Of a stretch of DNA of 64,000 nucleotides, positions 1-11,165 are shown one piece after another; the first letter of the stretch is position 1; every line of letters begins with the position of its first letter. Source of the DNA: Cycas panzhihuaensis. Taxonomy: Eukaryota > Cycadophyta. The position numbers were made by a program, and so were the translations under genes. The notes under the pieces were generated by a model. It searched no databases. It was not told the origin of the DNA and saw only the letters and a list, made by a program, of their open reading frames with translations. Where the stretch lies: positions 94,061,741 through 94,125,740 of the forward strand of contig CM041465.1 in assembly GCA_023213395.1 (NCBI GenBank). The letters run 5' to 3'.

Positions 1-599
<599 letters not shown>

Positions 600-2395
600 C
601 CCTCTTATTTTCCTATACAACATAAGATACTCTCATCTCTATGTCTTCTAATGAGATCCCTCTATGACACTTGGATCCACTCTCTCCCTCTTGCTTGAAG
701 TCTCCCCATGTGTAGACTTACCATGAGGTAGAAGGTGGTGTCGTCTCTACTATTCAATGGCACTCATTGATGGGGTATATGGTGCTCCCACCTAAGCCAA
801 TAACATCCTACATAAATGTTGTCTCTCATCCTTAACTACCTTGAGCTCTAGATCTCGTGTCCTTAGCTCTACCCTTATATCTATATAAATATATTAGGCT
901 CAAAGAGTATAGCTATAGTAGTCAATGTGATGTCTTGGCAAGTATGATCCATTATGTTCCATGCTGGCACCTCCTCTAATCATGGGACATAAGGGAATAT
1001 CAACTCTAGTATCCTTTGCACCTCTCTCAAACTCACCATCTCATCACCTGTCTAATGAAAATATGTAATTCATGATTAGTCCTCTAGAACAAAGAATCCT
1101 TAATGAAAAAGTAATATAATCTGACATGAGATAAATAAATTAAATGTTATACCTGGTGTTGCATCTCCTCTTTTTGGTTTTGGTCCCATTGCCTCCTCAA
1201 CTAATGGTATTCCCTCTCCCTATGGCTCATGGAAACCTCCTAGGCAACCTTGCCCTCTCCTACTCTTCTCCCTCTACCTTTACCCTATCCATCTATTGAA
1301 CTTAGCACCATGCTCTGTATGAAGCCTCATCTACCCTCCACTGGTGCTCCACTTGCTCTTTTCAATACCTGACGATTCCCTTCTACTCCTCTACTAGATA
1401 AGGTACCTCCTCTACCTCCTAATCCCATCTCTCCACCACCCCTACCATCTCTCATACCTCGTTCTCCTCTATCTTATCCTCTGCCTTTCCCTCATCCAGC
1501 CATAGGACCCTCCTCCACTATTGCCCTCTCTATAGCATCCATCTCGTCATCACTCCATACTAGTATTCCTACATATACATCCTCCATGAGTTGTCTCCTC
1601 ATCATCCTACTAAGAATAGGGCTATATGTACTCCTAGCCATGATAAATACCCTATTATGGATCCTCAATGTCATGTGCCACCTATTCATCCCTAGATCCA
1701 TCATAATCAGCTCCCCTAGTTCATGTCCTAACCTCATAAGTAAGATATGATCATACAACCAACATATCAATATCAAGTTATATGAGAATCCTCCCCTCTC
1801 CATCTTCCTGATCTTGGATAACTGGTGGCTATACTGTCCACTATATGATGTCCCTAGTTAATCCAAATCCCTTGCTCATACCTCCTTACCATACTAGTCC
1901 ACTGAGCCAGAACCCCTATGAAATTTTGGGTTCTAGCTATCTTATAAATAATAATCAAGATGATGATCCTCTTAACCATAGGAATATCACCTATTATCTA
2001 GATAGCCTCCATTGATATCCCATACTGGCAAATTTGATTAGTAAAGCCTATTAGGTATTCACTGCACGTCATCTAGGACTCCTCGACAGTCACCCTGATG
2101 AATCTCACCCACTCTCCATGCTAGCTCACTCCCAAGATCCTCCCCACATCTCTTAGAGTGATCTCTATCTCTCTATTGGCTCATAATCTAAAGATGTTAT
2201 ATCTTAGGACCCAACAACTAATAAATTCATGTAAGATCTTATGTTCCATGACTAAATGGGTCCATCCACTAGCTCGTGAGAGTCCATATACTCTCCAGAT
2301 TGCCCATCTTGCCTAATCTAACTAGCTAACTAGCTCCTCGATAACCATTCCCTCATTTTCTCATGTCTCTACCCAGTCCAGAGGTTGCATCATAT
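600..2395 (-). pseudogene. plant-mobile-domain-like antisense ORF remnant (element O)
   Basis: Read on the minus strand, 2395-1804 gives a broken frame with the framework W-x5-NIF, then EIEITLRDVGRILGV. This resembles the start of the plant mobile domain (PMD, PF10536), where a W..T.TF segment is followed by E-x-TITL-x-DV-x-x-LGL. After a frameshift an open frame at 1803-1492 continues (MERGGFSYNLIL...). Next come a Gly/Arg-rich stretch (near 1470-1330) and a Glu/Gln/Arg-rich, probably coiled-coil tail (near 1220-1160). Stops fall mostly at sites expected to be Trp or Gln. PMD proteins occur both as host genes and as extra antisense frames in Ty3/gypsy elements of the Tat group. The position here, upstream of a minisatellite-rich 3' region, a polypurine tract and an LTR on the opposite strand, fits the latter. 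The PMD call is by eye from a short motif; a diverged host-derived copy is the alternative. Confidence 0.5.
1048..1152 (-). other. possible GT-AG intron in the PMD-like remnant
   Basis: On the minus strand the Gln/Glu-rich tail reaches CCAG|GTATAAC (donor at 1152), and 105 bp later there is TTTTCATTAGACAG|GTGATG (acceptor ending at 1048). The sequence between them is AT-rich and opens with stops. The consensus fits a plant intron, but without a homologue the splice is speculative. Confidence 0.25.
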
Positions 2396-3164
2396 CATGA
2401 AGATCTAGTTAATACCTTGATTTTATTTGAGAAATTTTTATTTTTCAAGATCCTTCTAAGAAAAGTTTAAAAGTGTGGCTATGCAACTAAAAATATGATT
2501 TCACATTTTAAAAATGTGACTTCATAATAAAAAATGTGATTTCTTATGATTATCCTAAATTATAAAATCATGTTTTTGGTTCTATTCTCATATTTTTTAC
2601 TGTTTAATCATATTTTTAATGCAGTGCTTATATTTTTCACACTGCATTATTACATTTTTCAATGAAAAACTTAAAAAAATAAAAAAATAATATTTTTGAC
2701 TTATTGAGTATCTAGCTCTTTGCTCCATGCTCCTAATGGTCATCCTCTAGAGCTAATCCTCTACTAGAATGAGCTCCTAAATACCTCAAAAATGAAAAAA
2801 ATGGCCTCTAGGTAGCTTCTTTTTCCTATTCCCTCTTATGAAAATGAATTTCATTTGTTATCAATTTCCTTACAAATAGGGAGATACTTTTCTCTATTTT
2901 CTTAGGAATAATTTTCCCTAGCTCCCATGGAACCTATCAAAGTAGATTATACTCCTTTTTAATTAGCATTAACATTAAAATCACCTTAGAATGCCATAAA
3001 CTATATGCTTTTATTATGATAAGGTTTAAATATCATTTTTGGATACATTTACTTTCTCATGGAGTTCACCTTCCTTTGAAGACACGATCCACCACTCGCA
3101 TTCATTCATTTTACATTGATCATCATCTTGGACTTTAAGAATTTCACTTTGAATTTAATTTACC
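2396..3164. other. AT-rich 3' region of element O
   Basis: No coding similarity. Between about 2460 and 2670 short AT-rich words such as AAAATGTGA recur in both orientations, so the RNA could fold back. It lies between the antisense ORF remnant and the minisatellites. Confidence 0.4.
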
Positions 3165-3485
3165 TATTAAAGAGTTAAAACTATGATAAGAATATATGCT
3201 CCAAGCCTCCTTTTACCTACTAAAGAGCCTAAACTATGATAAGATTTAGCTCCAAGCCTCCTTTCACTTGTTAAAGAGCCTAAACTATGATAAGATTGAT
3301 CTCTAAGTCCCTTCTACCTATTAATGATCTTAAATTATGATAGGAAACCCTTTGAAATTCAATTGTTAATGAGGTTAAACTATGATAATCAACCTTTGAA
3401 GGCCTTCACCCTATTAATGAGGCTAAACTATGATGGATTACTCTGAAAAGTCACCTATTAATGAGCTTGTAAACTATAATAGTCT
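3165..3485. repeat. ~50-bp degenerate minisatellite, 7 copies
   Basis: The core AAACTATGAT (with variants) starts near 3178, 3231, 3282, 3332, 3377, 3425 and 3471, spacings of 45 to 53 bp. Each core is preceded by a TTAA(A/T)GAG-type segment and followed by a variable pyrimidine-rich part (CTCCAAGCCTCC in the left copies). It sits in the presumed 3' untranslated region of a Tat-like gypsy element, a place known to breed tandem repeats. Confidence 0.85.
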
Positions 3486-3554
3486 ATTTTTTTTACTTCT
3501 ATAAAACGATTTCCCTCTGATGTGTGGTTAAAGAGAGATAAACTTTGATTAATT

Positions 3555-3840
3555 GTATAGTAAAGACCCATCTAGTTTATGGGCATTTGGTGATGAAGTC
3601 CCATCTAATTTGTGGACATTTTGGTAGCAAAGTCCCATCCAGTCTGTGGGCATTAGATAGGTTTTCTTTGTTGATAGATACCTAGTTCTTTTAGGTAGGT
3701 TTTTAGTGATGATAGACACCCAATCCTTTTGGGTAGGCTTTTGGTAATGATAGGTGCTCAATACTTTTGGGAAAGAGGTGTAAATAATAGCATTTTGATA
3801 TTAGAAGCCTAGTCTTTTGGGTAGTTTTTTTAATAAGATC
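3555..3840. repeat. two further minisatellites, ~34 bp x3 and ~37 bp x4
   Basis: Positions 3560-3655 hold three ~34-bp units of the type AA(A/G)TCCCATC(T/C)A..T..TGGGCATT. Positions 3668-3825 hold about four units of the type GATAG(A/G)..CC(T/A)A..CTTTT(G/A)GGTAGG. They are unrelated to the 50-bp array next door, so three independent array types lie within 700 bp. Confidence 0.75.
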
Positions 3841-4015
3841 CGTTTAGTCTTATTATCGTAGGAAGTTTATTTTAAGCTAGATCCTATAGCTTCTTCACTT
3901 CATCATTCATATTCTTCATTTGATTCCCATCACATTTCACTAAAAGAATAATCACCTTTGTCATTGCCAACTTTTACCGTCTTACTTTCTTTTTGAGGTA
4001 GGAGCTTCAGGTGTC

Positions 4016-4026
4016 AAGGAGGAAAA
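4016..4026 (+). other. polypurine tract of element O
   Basis: AAGGAGGAAAA lies directly before the LTR start at 4027, as expected of the plus-strand primer of a retroelement on the + strand. Confidence 0.6.
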
Positions 4027-4485
4027 TATTTCACCAAAACTTGGTCTCTTATTTATATTTGTGACTTTTGATGTGTTTCTTATAGAATTTCATGGAAAAG
4101 TGAATGATAAACTTTTTTAATAATGAGTTAGGCCATGTTTTGATGAATTAATATATTGATTTTTGCTTCATGATATGTGATGAATGATGATGTAATATGT
4201 ATTATATTATCACCTATCGATGACTGAGACTATGGCACTAAAAGGTTTTCTTCATGATTAATTTAATCTAACATTTCCTTTAAAACTTGTTATTTTTATG
4301 CTTTATTCTTGATTTCACCCAACTTTTATCATTTTTAGGCTTCTGTTCATCATTTTCATCTTGTTTTAGGCCTCTTTACTCATTCATAAAGTTATTTATA
4401 TTTAAAAACTATGTTTTGACTTTTTAATAAGTTGATTTTTACTTCCCTATTTATTATATTTTTGGTGTTGCCAAAAACTTAATTG
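4027..4485 (+). mobile_element. 3' LTR (first ~460 bp) of Tat-like gypsy element O
   Basis: It begins TATTTCACCAAAAC (degenerate TG start) right after a polypurine tract. Up to about 4482 it matches, in reverse complement, the outer end of the LTR at 15222-17551. The match covers the whole segment with scattered substitutions and small gaps. The LTR is cut off at 4486 by the LTR of copia element A. The remainder was not found on the far side of the copia mosaic. Confidence 0.7.
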
Positions 4486-4667
4486 TGTCAGAATGCTAGA
4501 TAAAAGATAGATGAAGAATGCTTGATGATTATCATTAAGAGCTCAAATGAATAAAAATAATTAGGGTTTGTAACTGACTTATAACCAAAATACATCTAAA
4601 GGACACATGTCTGTCTATTACATATATTGAATGCCTATGACATAAGATAAAACATTACATTCTAACA
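4486..4667 (-). mobile_element. 3' LTR of copia element A, 182 bp
   Basis: On the minus strand it runs from TGTTAGAATG to CATTCTGACA, a 10-bp terminal inverted repeat with one mismatch. It is preceded by a polypurine tract (CATTAAGAGAGGG, 4668-4680). No matching 5' LTR was found, so element A is 5'-truncated. Confidence 0.75.
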
Positions 4668-4689
4668 CCCTCTCTTAATGTTTTATCCT

Positions 4690-7275
4690 ATTACACCTAT
4701 TTTATCTCTAGGTATTTAGAATTTATCTTTTCCAAGTGGTTTGGTTAATATGTCTACCACCTACTTGTCTGTAGGATAATAGACAAGATCCACTTCTTTA
4801 TTCTAGACATTTTCTCCAATGAAGTGATGTTGAATCGCTATGTGTTTGGTTCAGGCATGAAATATAGGATTCTTGGTGAGTTTGATGGTACTCTGATTGT
4901 CGTAGTGAAGTATGTTGCTTCCTTTTGAGGCTTCATCAAATCATCCATACTACTTTAGTGGTTGCATTGATAACTTATTTATACTCAGCTTCTATGGATG
5001 ATAATTCTACAGTGGCTTGTTTTTTGCTACTCTAGGATATTGGTGAAGATCCTAGGAAGTAATATCCACTGGCTGACTTACTTTATTCTTTGTCACTTGC
5101 CTAGTTTGAATCACAAAACCATGTTAGCTTAAGAGTTTTTCCTTTTGGAAATACTAGTTTAAACTCTATTGTACCTTTTAGATACCTCAAGACCCTTTTT
5201 GCAGCATTCCAATGTTTTATTCTTAGGTTATGTATGTATCTTGAAATCAGACCTACAATATATGATATGTATGTTCTAGTTGTTATGAGGTAGATGAGGC
5301 TATTAATGAGTTGCCTATATAGGGTTACATTCATACATGGTTCCTTTTCATCTAGAATCAACTTGTAGTTCACTTCTATGGGTGTAGAGTAAGGATTGTA
5401 TTCTTCCATAATAAATTTGGCTAATAAGTCTTTTATGTATTTGCTCTAGTAGAGAGAAATTGAATCATTTTGCTGATCAACTTGGATTCCTAAATATTAG
5501 TTGAGGAGCCTCAAGTCTGTCATCTCAAATTTGCCTTCTAGTTAACACTTTATATCTGATGTTGATTCTTCATCATCACTAGTGAGAATCATGTCATCAG
5601 CATATATCACCATTATGGTGATTGCACCATTCCTATGTTTTATATATAGACTTGAGTATGTGTTGCTCCTTTGGAAGCTAATATTACAGAGATGATTATC
5701 AAGTTTAGCATACCATGAACAAGGAGTCTATTTTATTCAATATAAAGCCTTTTTCAACTTGCAAATAAGGTGCTCTTGCCCTTCTTTGACATATCCCTTA
5801 GGTTGAGACATGTAAACTTCCTCTTCTAATTCACCATTTAAGAATGTACTTTTCACATCCAATTGGTATATATTCTAATTTTTATGTGCTGTTAGAGTTA
5901 AAACTATTCTAACTGTGTTTAGTTTAGCCACTGGAGAGAATGTTTCTTCATAATTTACACATGTTGTTTGGGTAGAACCTTTTGCAACTAGCTTGGCTTT
6001 GTATTTTTCTATTTTCCCTTCAAGCCATCTTTTGATTTTATAAACCCATTTACAATTTATAACTGATTTATTGGAAGGAAGTTCAACTAGTTCCCATGTA
6101 TAAATTTTGATTATGGACTCTAACTCAATGTCCATGGATTTCCTCTATTTAGAATGTTCCTTTGCTTTAGTGAATGATTCTATTTCTACCTAACTGAACA
6201 GGGCTTTTGGATTTTGGCTTCTTGTTCTCTAAGGAAGGATTTTGCTTTTTCCTTCCTCTATAGTTTTGAGGTACCATTTGGGAACCCTCTTTTCCTTTTC
6301 GCCTTCTTTAGCCCTTGATTCTTCTAGAGAGACTTCTTCTTCTTAAGTAGAGTCTAAAATAGACTCTTCAAAGATTTCTTTTGTAGTTATACCTAATTGT
6401 TCTTTTAAAGGAGTATCAGGAATGACTATTTGAGGCATTTTCTCTATAATTGGAATTTGGCTTATGCTTTCCTCTTTGTCTTCTTCATTAAAAATAACAT
6501 CCTTTCTTACATACACTTTGTTTGTTTTGGGATCTATGCATTTGTAGGCTTTGGAGTTTTTATCATATCCTACCATAATGCATTTAAGACTTTTTGACTT
6601 TAGCTTTATCCTTTCTTTGCTTGGTGTGTGGACAAAAGCTTGGCTACCAAATACCTTCATGTGACTTATATCTGATTTCCTTCCTATTCAGGCTTCCTCT
6701 AGAGTAAGATGGTTTATTACTTTGGTTGGGATCTTATTCAGTAGGTAGCAGGTTGTGCTAATTGCTTTAACCCAATATGTTTTTGGAATATTTTTGCCAA
6801 TCAACATGCTGCGTGCCATCTCCATGATAACTCTGTTATTTCTTTCTATTACCCCATTTGATTGGGGTGTGTATGAAGTTGTCAACTGCTTGTATCCCTT
6901 TGACTTTGTAGTATTCCAAAAACTCTTTGGAAATGTATTTGCCTCCTCCATTACATCTTAAGTATTTTATTTTGGAATTAGCTTTTAATTCAACTTTAGC
7001 TTTTAACTCTTTGAACACCTCAAAGACTTGTGATTTAGTATGCAAGTAATAGGTCCAGATTTTTCTAGTTAGGTCATCTATAAAAGTGAGTAAGTATCTA
7101 CATTTGTTAATGGAGTGTGGGGTAAATAGGCCACACAAATCAATATGAACTAATTCTATTTCCTTTGTTCTCACCATTTGCTTTTATGGAACAGAAACTA
7201 TTTCTCGGCTACTGGGAATGGATACAGACAGGTCGACTCAAGTAAGTACAGGTATGCTTCTTCCTTTTCACTTTT
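4690..7275 (-). pseudogene. copia element A pol remnant: integrase, RT, RNase H
   Basis: Minus-strand copia polyprotein without its gag and protease. In order: integrase core (7177-6690; IELVHIDLCGLF, then NGGGKY, then a PQSNGVIERNNR block), integrase C-terminal part (6660-6343; KVFGSQAFVH, KCIMVGYD), RT (6135-5480; NCKWVYKIK, catalytic YADD near 5600) and the connection/RNase H (5409-4700; TPIEVNYKL, YLKGTIEFKL). Frameshifts and stops break it into five or more pieces. Integrase starts abruptly at 7275, where it joins the LTR remnant of element B. The piece 7275-6766 is the parent of two extra copies at 7834-8344 and 8500-8842. Confidence 0.9.
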
Positions 7276-7833
7276 AGCCTTAAACAATTGTTGTCACAAT
7301 ATCCAATAATTTCCACCTTAGCAACAATTTACCCGGTACCTTTCCTGGACCCTTCATCATCTTTTCTGTAAGCCAAGAGAAGTCAAACACCATTTGAACT
7401 TCTCTACTAGTACTAGTTTTATGAATATATTACCATAATTCTAATTGGTGTGAATCTTCTCAAGTGCCACTCCACCTGCTTCCACAACCTGTCTAACAAA
7501 ATAGTACTTAAGAGTAATATGCTTTATTCTACTGTAATAAGCCAGATTCTTGGCTAAGTAAATGGCACTTTAACTATCACAAAATACCTTTACATTTTCC
7601 TATCTCCTTGCAAGCTCAACCAATAGACCCTATAACTAGATTGCTTCTTTACAAGCATGTGCTAAAGCAACATATTCAGCTTCTGTGGTTGACAGTGCAA
7701 TTGTACTCTGCAATTTAGACATCCAACTAACTGGACCATTTGCAAGAGTAAAAACATAACCTGAAGTAGACCTTCTTTTGTCTAAATCTCCTACAAAGTC
7801 TAAATTGACATATCCACAAACTTGGTTAGACCT
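7276..7833 (-). pseudogene. copia element B: RNase H end, polypurine tract and LTR start
   Basis: Minus strand: RNase H from VCGYV(N/D)LDFVGDLDKRRS through the WMSKLQ-STIALSTTEAEY block to a C-terminal SLGLQKR end. A purine-rich AAGGTGGAAA follows, then an LTR-like start (TATTGGATATTGTGACAAC) that is cut at 7276 and joined to element A sequence. Stops are at Trp/Gln positions. This is the longest of the two B RNase H copies in the mosaic. Confidence 0.8.
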
Positions 7834-8344
7834 TTTAACCCAATATATTTTTCAAATATTTTTGCCAATCAACATGCTACGTGCCATCTCCATGATAACT
7901 CTATTATTTCTTTATACTATCCCATTTGATTGGGGTGTGTATGGACCTGTAAACTACCTGTATCCTTTGACTTTGTAGTATTCCAAAAACTCTTTGGAAA
8001 TATATTTGCCTCCTCCATTGCATCTTAAGTATTTTATTTTGGAATTAGCTTTTAATTCAACTTTGGCTTTTAACTCTTTGAACACCTCAAAGACTTATGA
8101 TTTAGTATGCAAGTAATAGGTCGAGATTTTTCTAGTTAGGTCATCTATAAAGGTGAGGAAGTATCTACATTTGTTAATGGAGTGTGGGGTAAATAGGCCA
8201 CACAAATCTATATGAACTAATTCTATTTCCTTTGTTCTCACCATTTGCTTTTATGGAATGGAAACTGTTTCCTGGCTACCGGGAATGGATACAGACAGGT
8301 CGACTCAAGTAAGTACAAGTATGCTTATTCCTTTTCACTTTTAC
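7834..8344 (-). pseudogene. second copy of the element A integrase fragment
   Basis: Near-duplicate of 6766-7275, displaced by 1068 bp, with many substitutions and its own stops. It covers the integrase core from the FTPHS(I)NK-type segment to the AMxxGKNIPK-type end. It is flanked on both sides by element B RNase H sequence and ends at the same element A position (TAAAAGTGAAAAGG on the minus strand) as the parental piece. Confidence 0.85.
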
Positions 8345-8499
8345 TATTTCTGTGGTTGACAGTGCAATTGTGCTCTACAATTTGGACATCCAACTAACTT
8401 GACCATTTGCAAGAGTGAAAACATAACCTGAAGTAGACCTTCGTTTATCTAAATCTCCTACAAAGTCTAAATCAACATATCCACAAACCTGATTAGACC
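8345..8499 (-). pseudogene. second copy of the element B RNase H fragment
   Basis: Minus strand reads SNQVCGYVDLDFVGDLDKRR and continues to STSGYVFTLANG and WMSKL. It matches 7681-7833 at an offset of 667-668 bp but lacks the ~400 bp of RNase H end and LTR found in the other copy. Confidence 0.85.
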
Positions 8500-8842
8500 T
8501 TTTAACCCAATATATTTTTGGAATATTTTTGCCAATCAACATGTTGCGTGCCATCTCCATAATAACTATGTCATTTCTTTCTACTACCCCATTTGATTAG
8601 GGTGTGTATGGAGTTATGAATTGCCTGTATCCCTTTGACTTTGTAGTATTCCAAAAACTCTTTGGAAATGTATTTGCCTCCTCCATTGCATCTTAAGTAT
8701 TTTATTTTGGAATTAGCTTTTAATTTAACTTTGACTTTTAACTCTTTGAACACCCCAAAGACTCATGATTTAGTATGCAAGTAATAGGTCCAGATTTTTC
8801 TAGTTAGGTCATCAATAAAGGTGAGGAAGTATCTACATTTGT
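8500..8842 (-). pseudogene. third copy of the element A integrase fragment
   Basis: Offset by 668 bp from the second copy and shorter at its upstream end. It covers LTFIDDLTRK-type to GKNIPKIYW-type sequence and includes the open stretch 8753-8571. At 8842 it joins element B RT sequence, replacing the ~35 residues normally found between SRFM and VCGYVD in a copia polyprotein. Confidence 0.85.
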
Positions 8843-11165
8843 CTAACCTAGAAAAAATATTCCATAAACCTGCTAACTACACTGACTGCATGTGAAATAT
8901 CGGGTCTTGTACATACCATGGCATACATCAAAATTCCTACTGCACTAGCATAAGGCATACGAGACATATAAACCTTTTCTTCTTCACTACTAGGACTCAT
9001 ATTTGAAGAAAGCTTGAAATGAGAAGCCAATGGGATACTCACTGGTTTCACATTTTCCATACAAAACCTGGTTAGCACCTTCTCCACATATTTCTACTGT
9101 GATAACCATAGCTTACCATTTTTCCTATCTCTATGTATCTCCATGCCTAAGATTTATTTTGCGGCTTCTAGATCCTTCATATCAAAAGTCCTAGCCAATT
9201 AAGCCTTTAGCTTATTGATTTCTTCCACGCTCTTGCTTGCAACTAGCATGTCATCAACATATAATACCAAGATAATGAATAAGCTATTATCTATAAATTT
9301 AAAGTAAACACAATGATCATACTCACTTCTTTTGAAAATTTGGCTCTCCATAAAGGCATCAAACTTCTTGTACTACTACTTAGGTGATTGCTTTAGGACA
9401 TACAATAATTTCCTGAGCCTATAAACAAGTCTTTTTCTTCCATCCTGTACAAACCCTTCTGGTTGATCCATATAGATCTCCTCATCTAAATCTCTATGTA
9501 GAAAAGTTATTTTTACATCTAACTACTCTAGCTCCAAATCAAGAGAAGCTACTAATGCTAACAGCACTTGACTTGAAACAAGTTTAACAACTGGGGAAAA
9601 GATCTCATGAAAGTCAATACCTGGTTTCTGCAGATAGCCTTTAGCCACCAATCTTGCCCTATATTTGTCAACATTTCCATCAACATCTATTTTTATCTTA
9701 AAAACCCACCTACAACAATAGTATTCCTACCATGTGGAAGTTCTACCAAGTCCCATGAATTATTTTCTTCAATGCATCTATCTCTTCCTTCATAGCCCTC
9801 TTCCACTTCTCACTATGGATATCATCTATTGCTTCTTGATAACATGTAGGCTCACCATCATTAGAAACTAGGGCAATAGAAGTAGATGGATTGTACCTAT
9901 CAGGTGGATGACTGACTCATGTAAATCTTCTAACTATTGGCAAAGGAGTATCCACATACTCCTATAAATCTGTTGCAGATTCATCTTTAGAAAGATCTTC
10001 CTACTCTTCTGATTCCAAAAATGGCTAGGTTTCAAACTTAACCTATTGATGTTCATCTTTCTGCTCCTATTTCATTTCAACTTCTCCACTGTCTAATTTT
10101 AGAAGGGGAGATTCATCAAATACAACATCTCTGTTAATGGTGATTTTGTGGGTAGTAGGATCCCACAACCTGTGTCCCTTCACACCATCCTTATCACCAT
10201 AACCAACAAAGATATACCTCTTGGATTTTGGGTCTAACTTTGAATGTTTACTTTTGTCAGTCCAGGCATAAGCATCACAACCAAAAACTTTTAAATTTGA
10301 ATAATCACATAGATGTCCAGTCCATGCCTCTTTAGGAATCTTGCAATCTATTACAAGTGTTGGTGACCTATTTACCATATAGCAAGTTGTTTGAACAACT
10401 TCTGCCCATAAGCCCTACTCCACTCCTACATTACTTAGCATGCTTCTTGCTCTTTCCAAGAGTGTCCTATTCATGTGCTCAACAATGCCATTTTGCTGCA
10501 CAGTATAGCTAGTGGTCTTATGTCTTTCGATCCCAGCTTCTCTATAATAGTTCTCAAACTCTAAGGAGTTGAACTTACCTTCATTGTTAGTTCTTAAATA
10601 TTTGATTATCTTACTAGTATTGTTCTCAACTAAAGACTTGAACTGCTTAAACACACTGAAAACTTCAGATTTCTTTTTCAAAAAATAGACCCATACCTTC
10701 TTGGAGTAATCATCTATAAATATGACATAATACAATGATCCTCCACAAGATATTTTGAAATTTGGTCCCCATACATTTGAATGTATGTAATCTAGAGTGC
10801 CTTTACTAGTGTGACTCCCTACTTTAAACCTGAGTCTACACTGCTTTCCAAAAATACAATGTTTACAGAAAGCCAAATCTGAAAGTTACAAGTTAGGAAG
10901 TAACTTATGGTTTATTAGCACCTTAAGTCCTCTCTCACTCATATGCCCAAGTCTCTGATGTCATAACTAAGCTAGATCTTCTAGAGTCTTTGATGTTGTA
11001 GTTGCTTGGCTGACATCTGTACTTCCCACTTAAATGTAAAGATTTCCTTTCTTTAAGGCTTTCATAACAACCAAGGTGCCCTTTGACACCTTTAGGACTC
11101 CTTCATGACCTGTATGCTTAAGACCACCCAAATCTAATTCACCTAAGGAAATCATTATTCATCCT
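8843..11165 (-). pseudogene. copia element B pol remnant: protease end, integrase, RT
   Basis: Minus-strand order: protease tail (near 11160-11040; SLGELDLGGL), gag-pre-integrase with LWHQRLGHMSERGL (near 10950) and a C-x2-C knuckle (CKHCIFGKQ near 10870), integrase core (10830-10415; DDYSKKVWVYFL, QQNGIVEHMNR), integrase C-terminal part (10378-10067; FGCDAYAW, RYIFVGYGD), RT (9800-8848, with LYVDDM near 9260 and a TRPDISHAV block near 8910). The element is broken at 11165, where sequence assigned to element N begins, and at 8843, where the A/B mosaic begins. The lineage is that of common plant copia elements with a YVDD catalytic box. Several stops lie at CAG or TGG positions. Confidence 0.9.

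Noticed and set aside
3165-3485. Possible CRISPR-like array
   Set aside because: Repeats are degenerate, spacing varies from 45 to 53 bp, spacers resemble each other and the context is a plant retroelement.
3549-3761. 70-residue minus-strand frame with repeated LDG and PT-x-KD motifs
   Set aside because: Translation of the ~34-bp and ~37-bp minisatellites; the repeat period in protein mirrors the DNA repeat.
6755-7978. Plus-strand frames at 6755-6961 and 7778-7978 resembling each other
   Set aside because: Opposite-strand shadows of the duplicated integrase fragment of element A.
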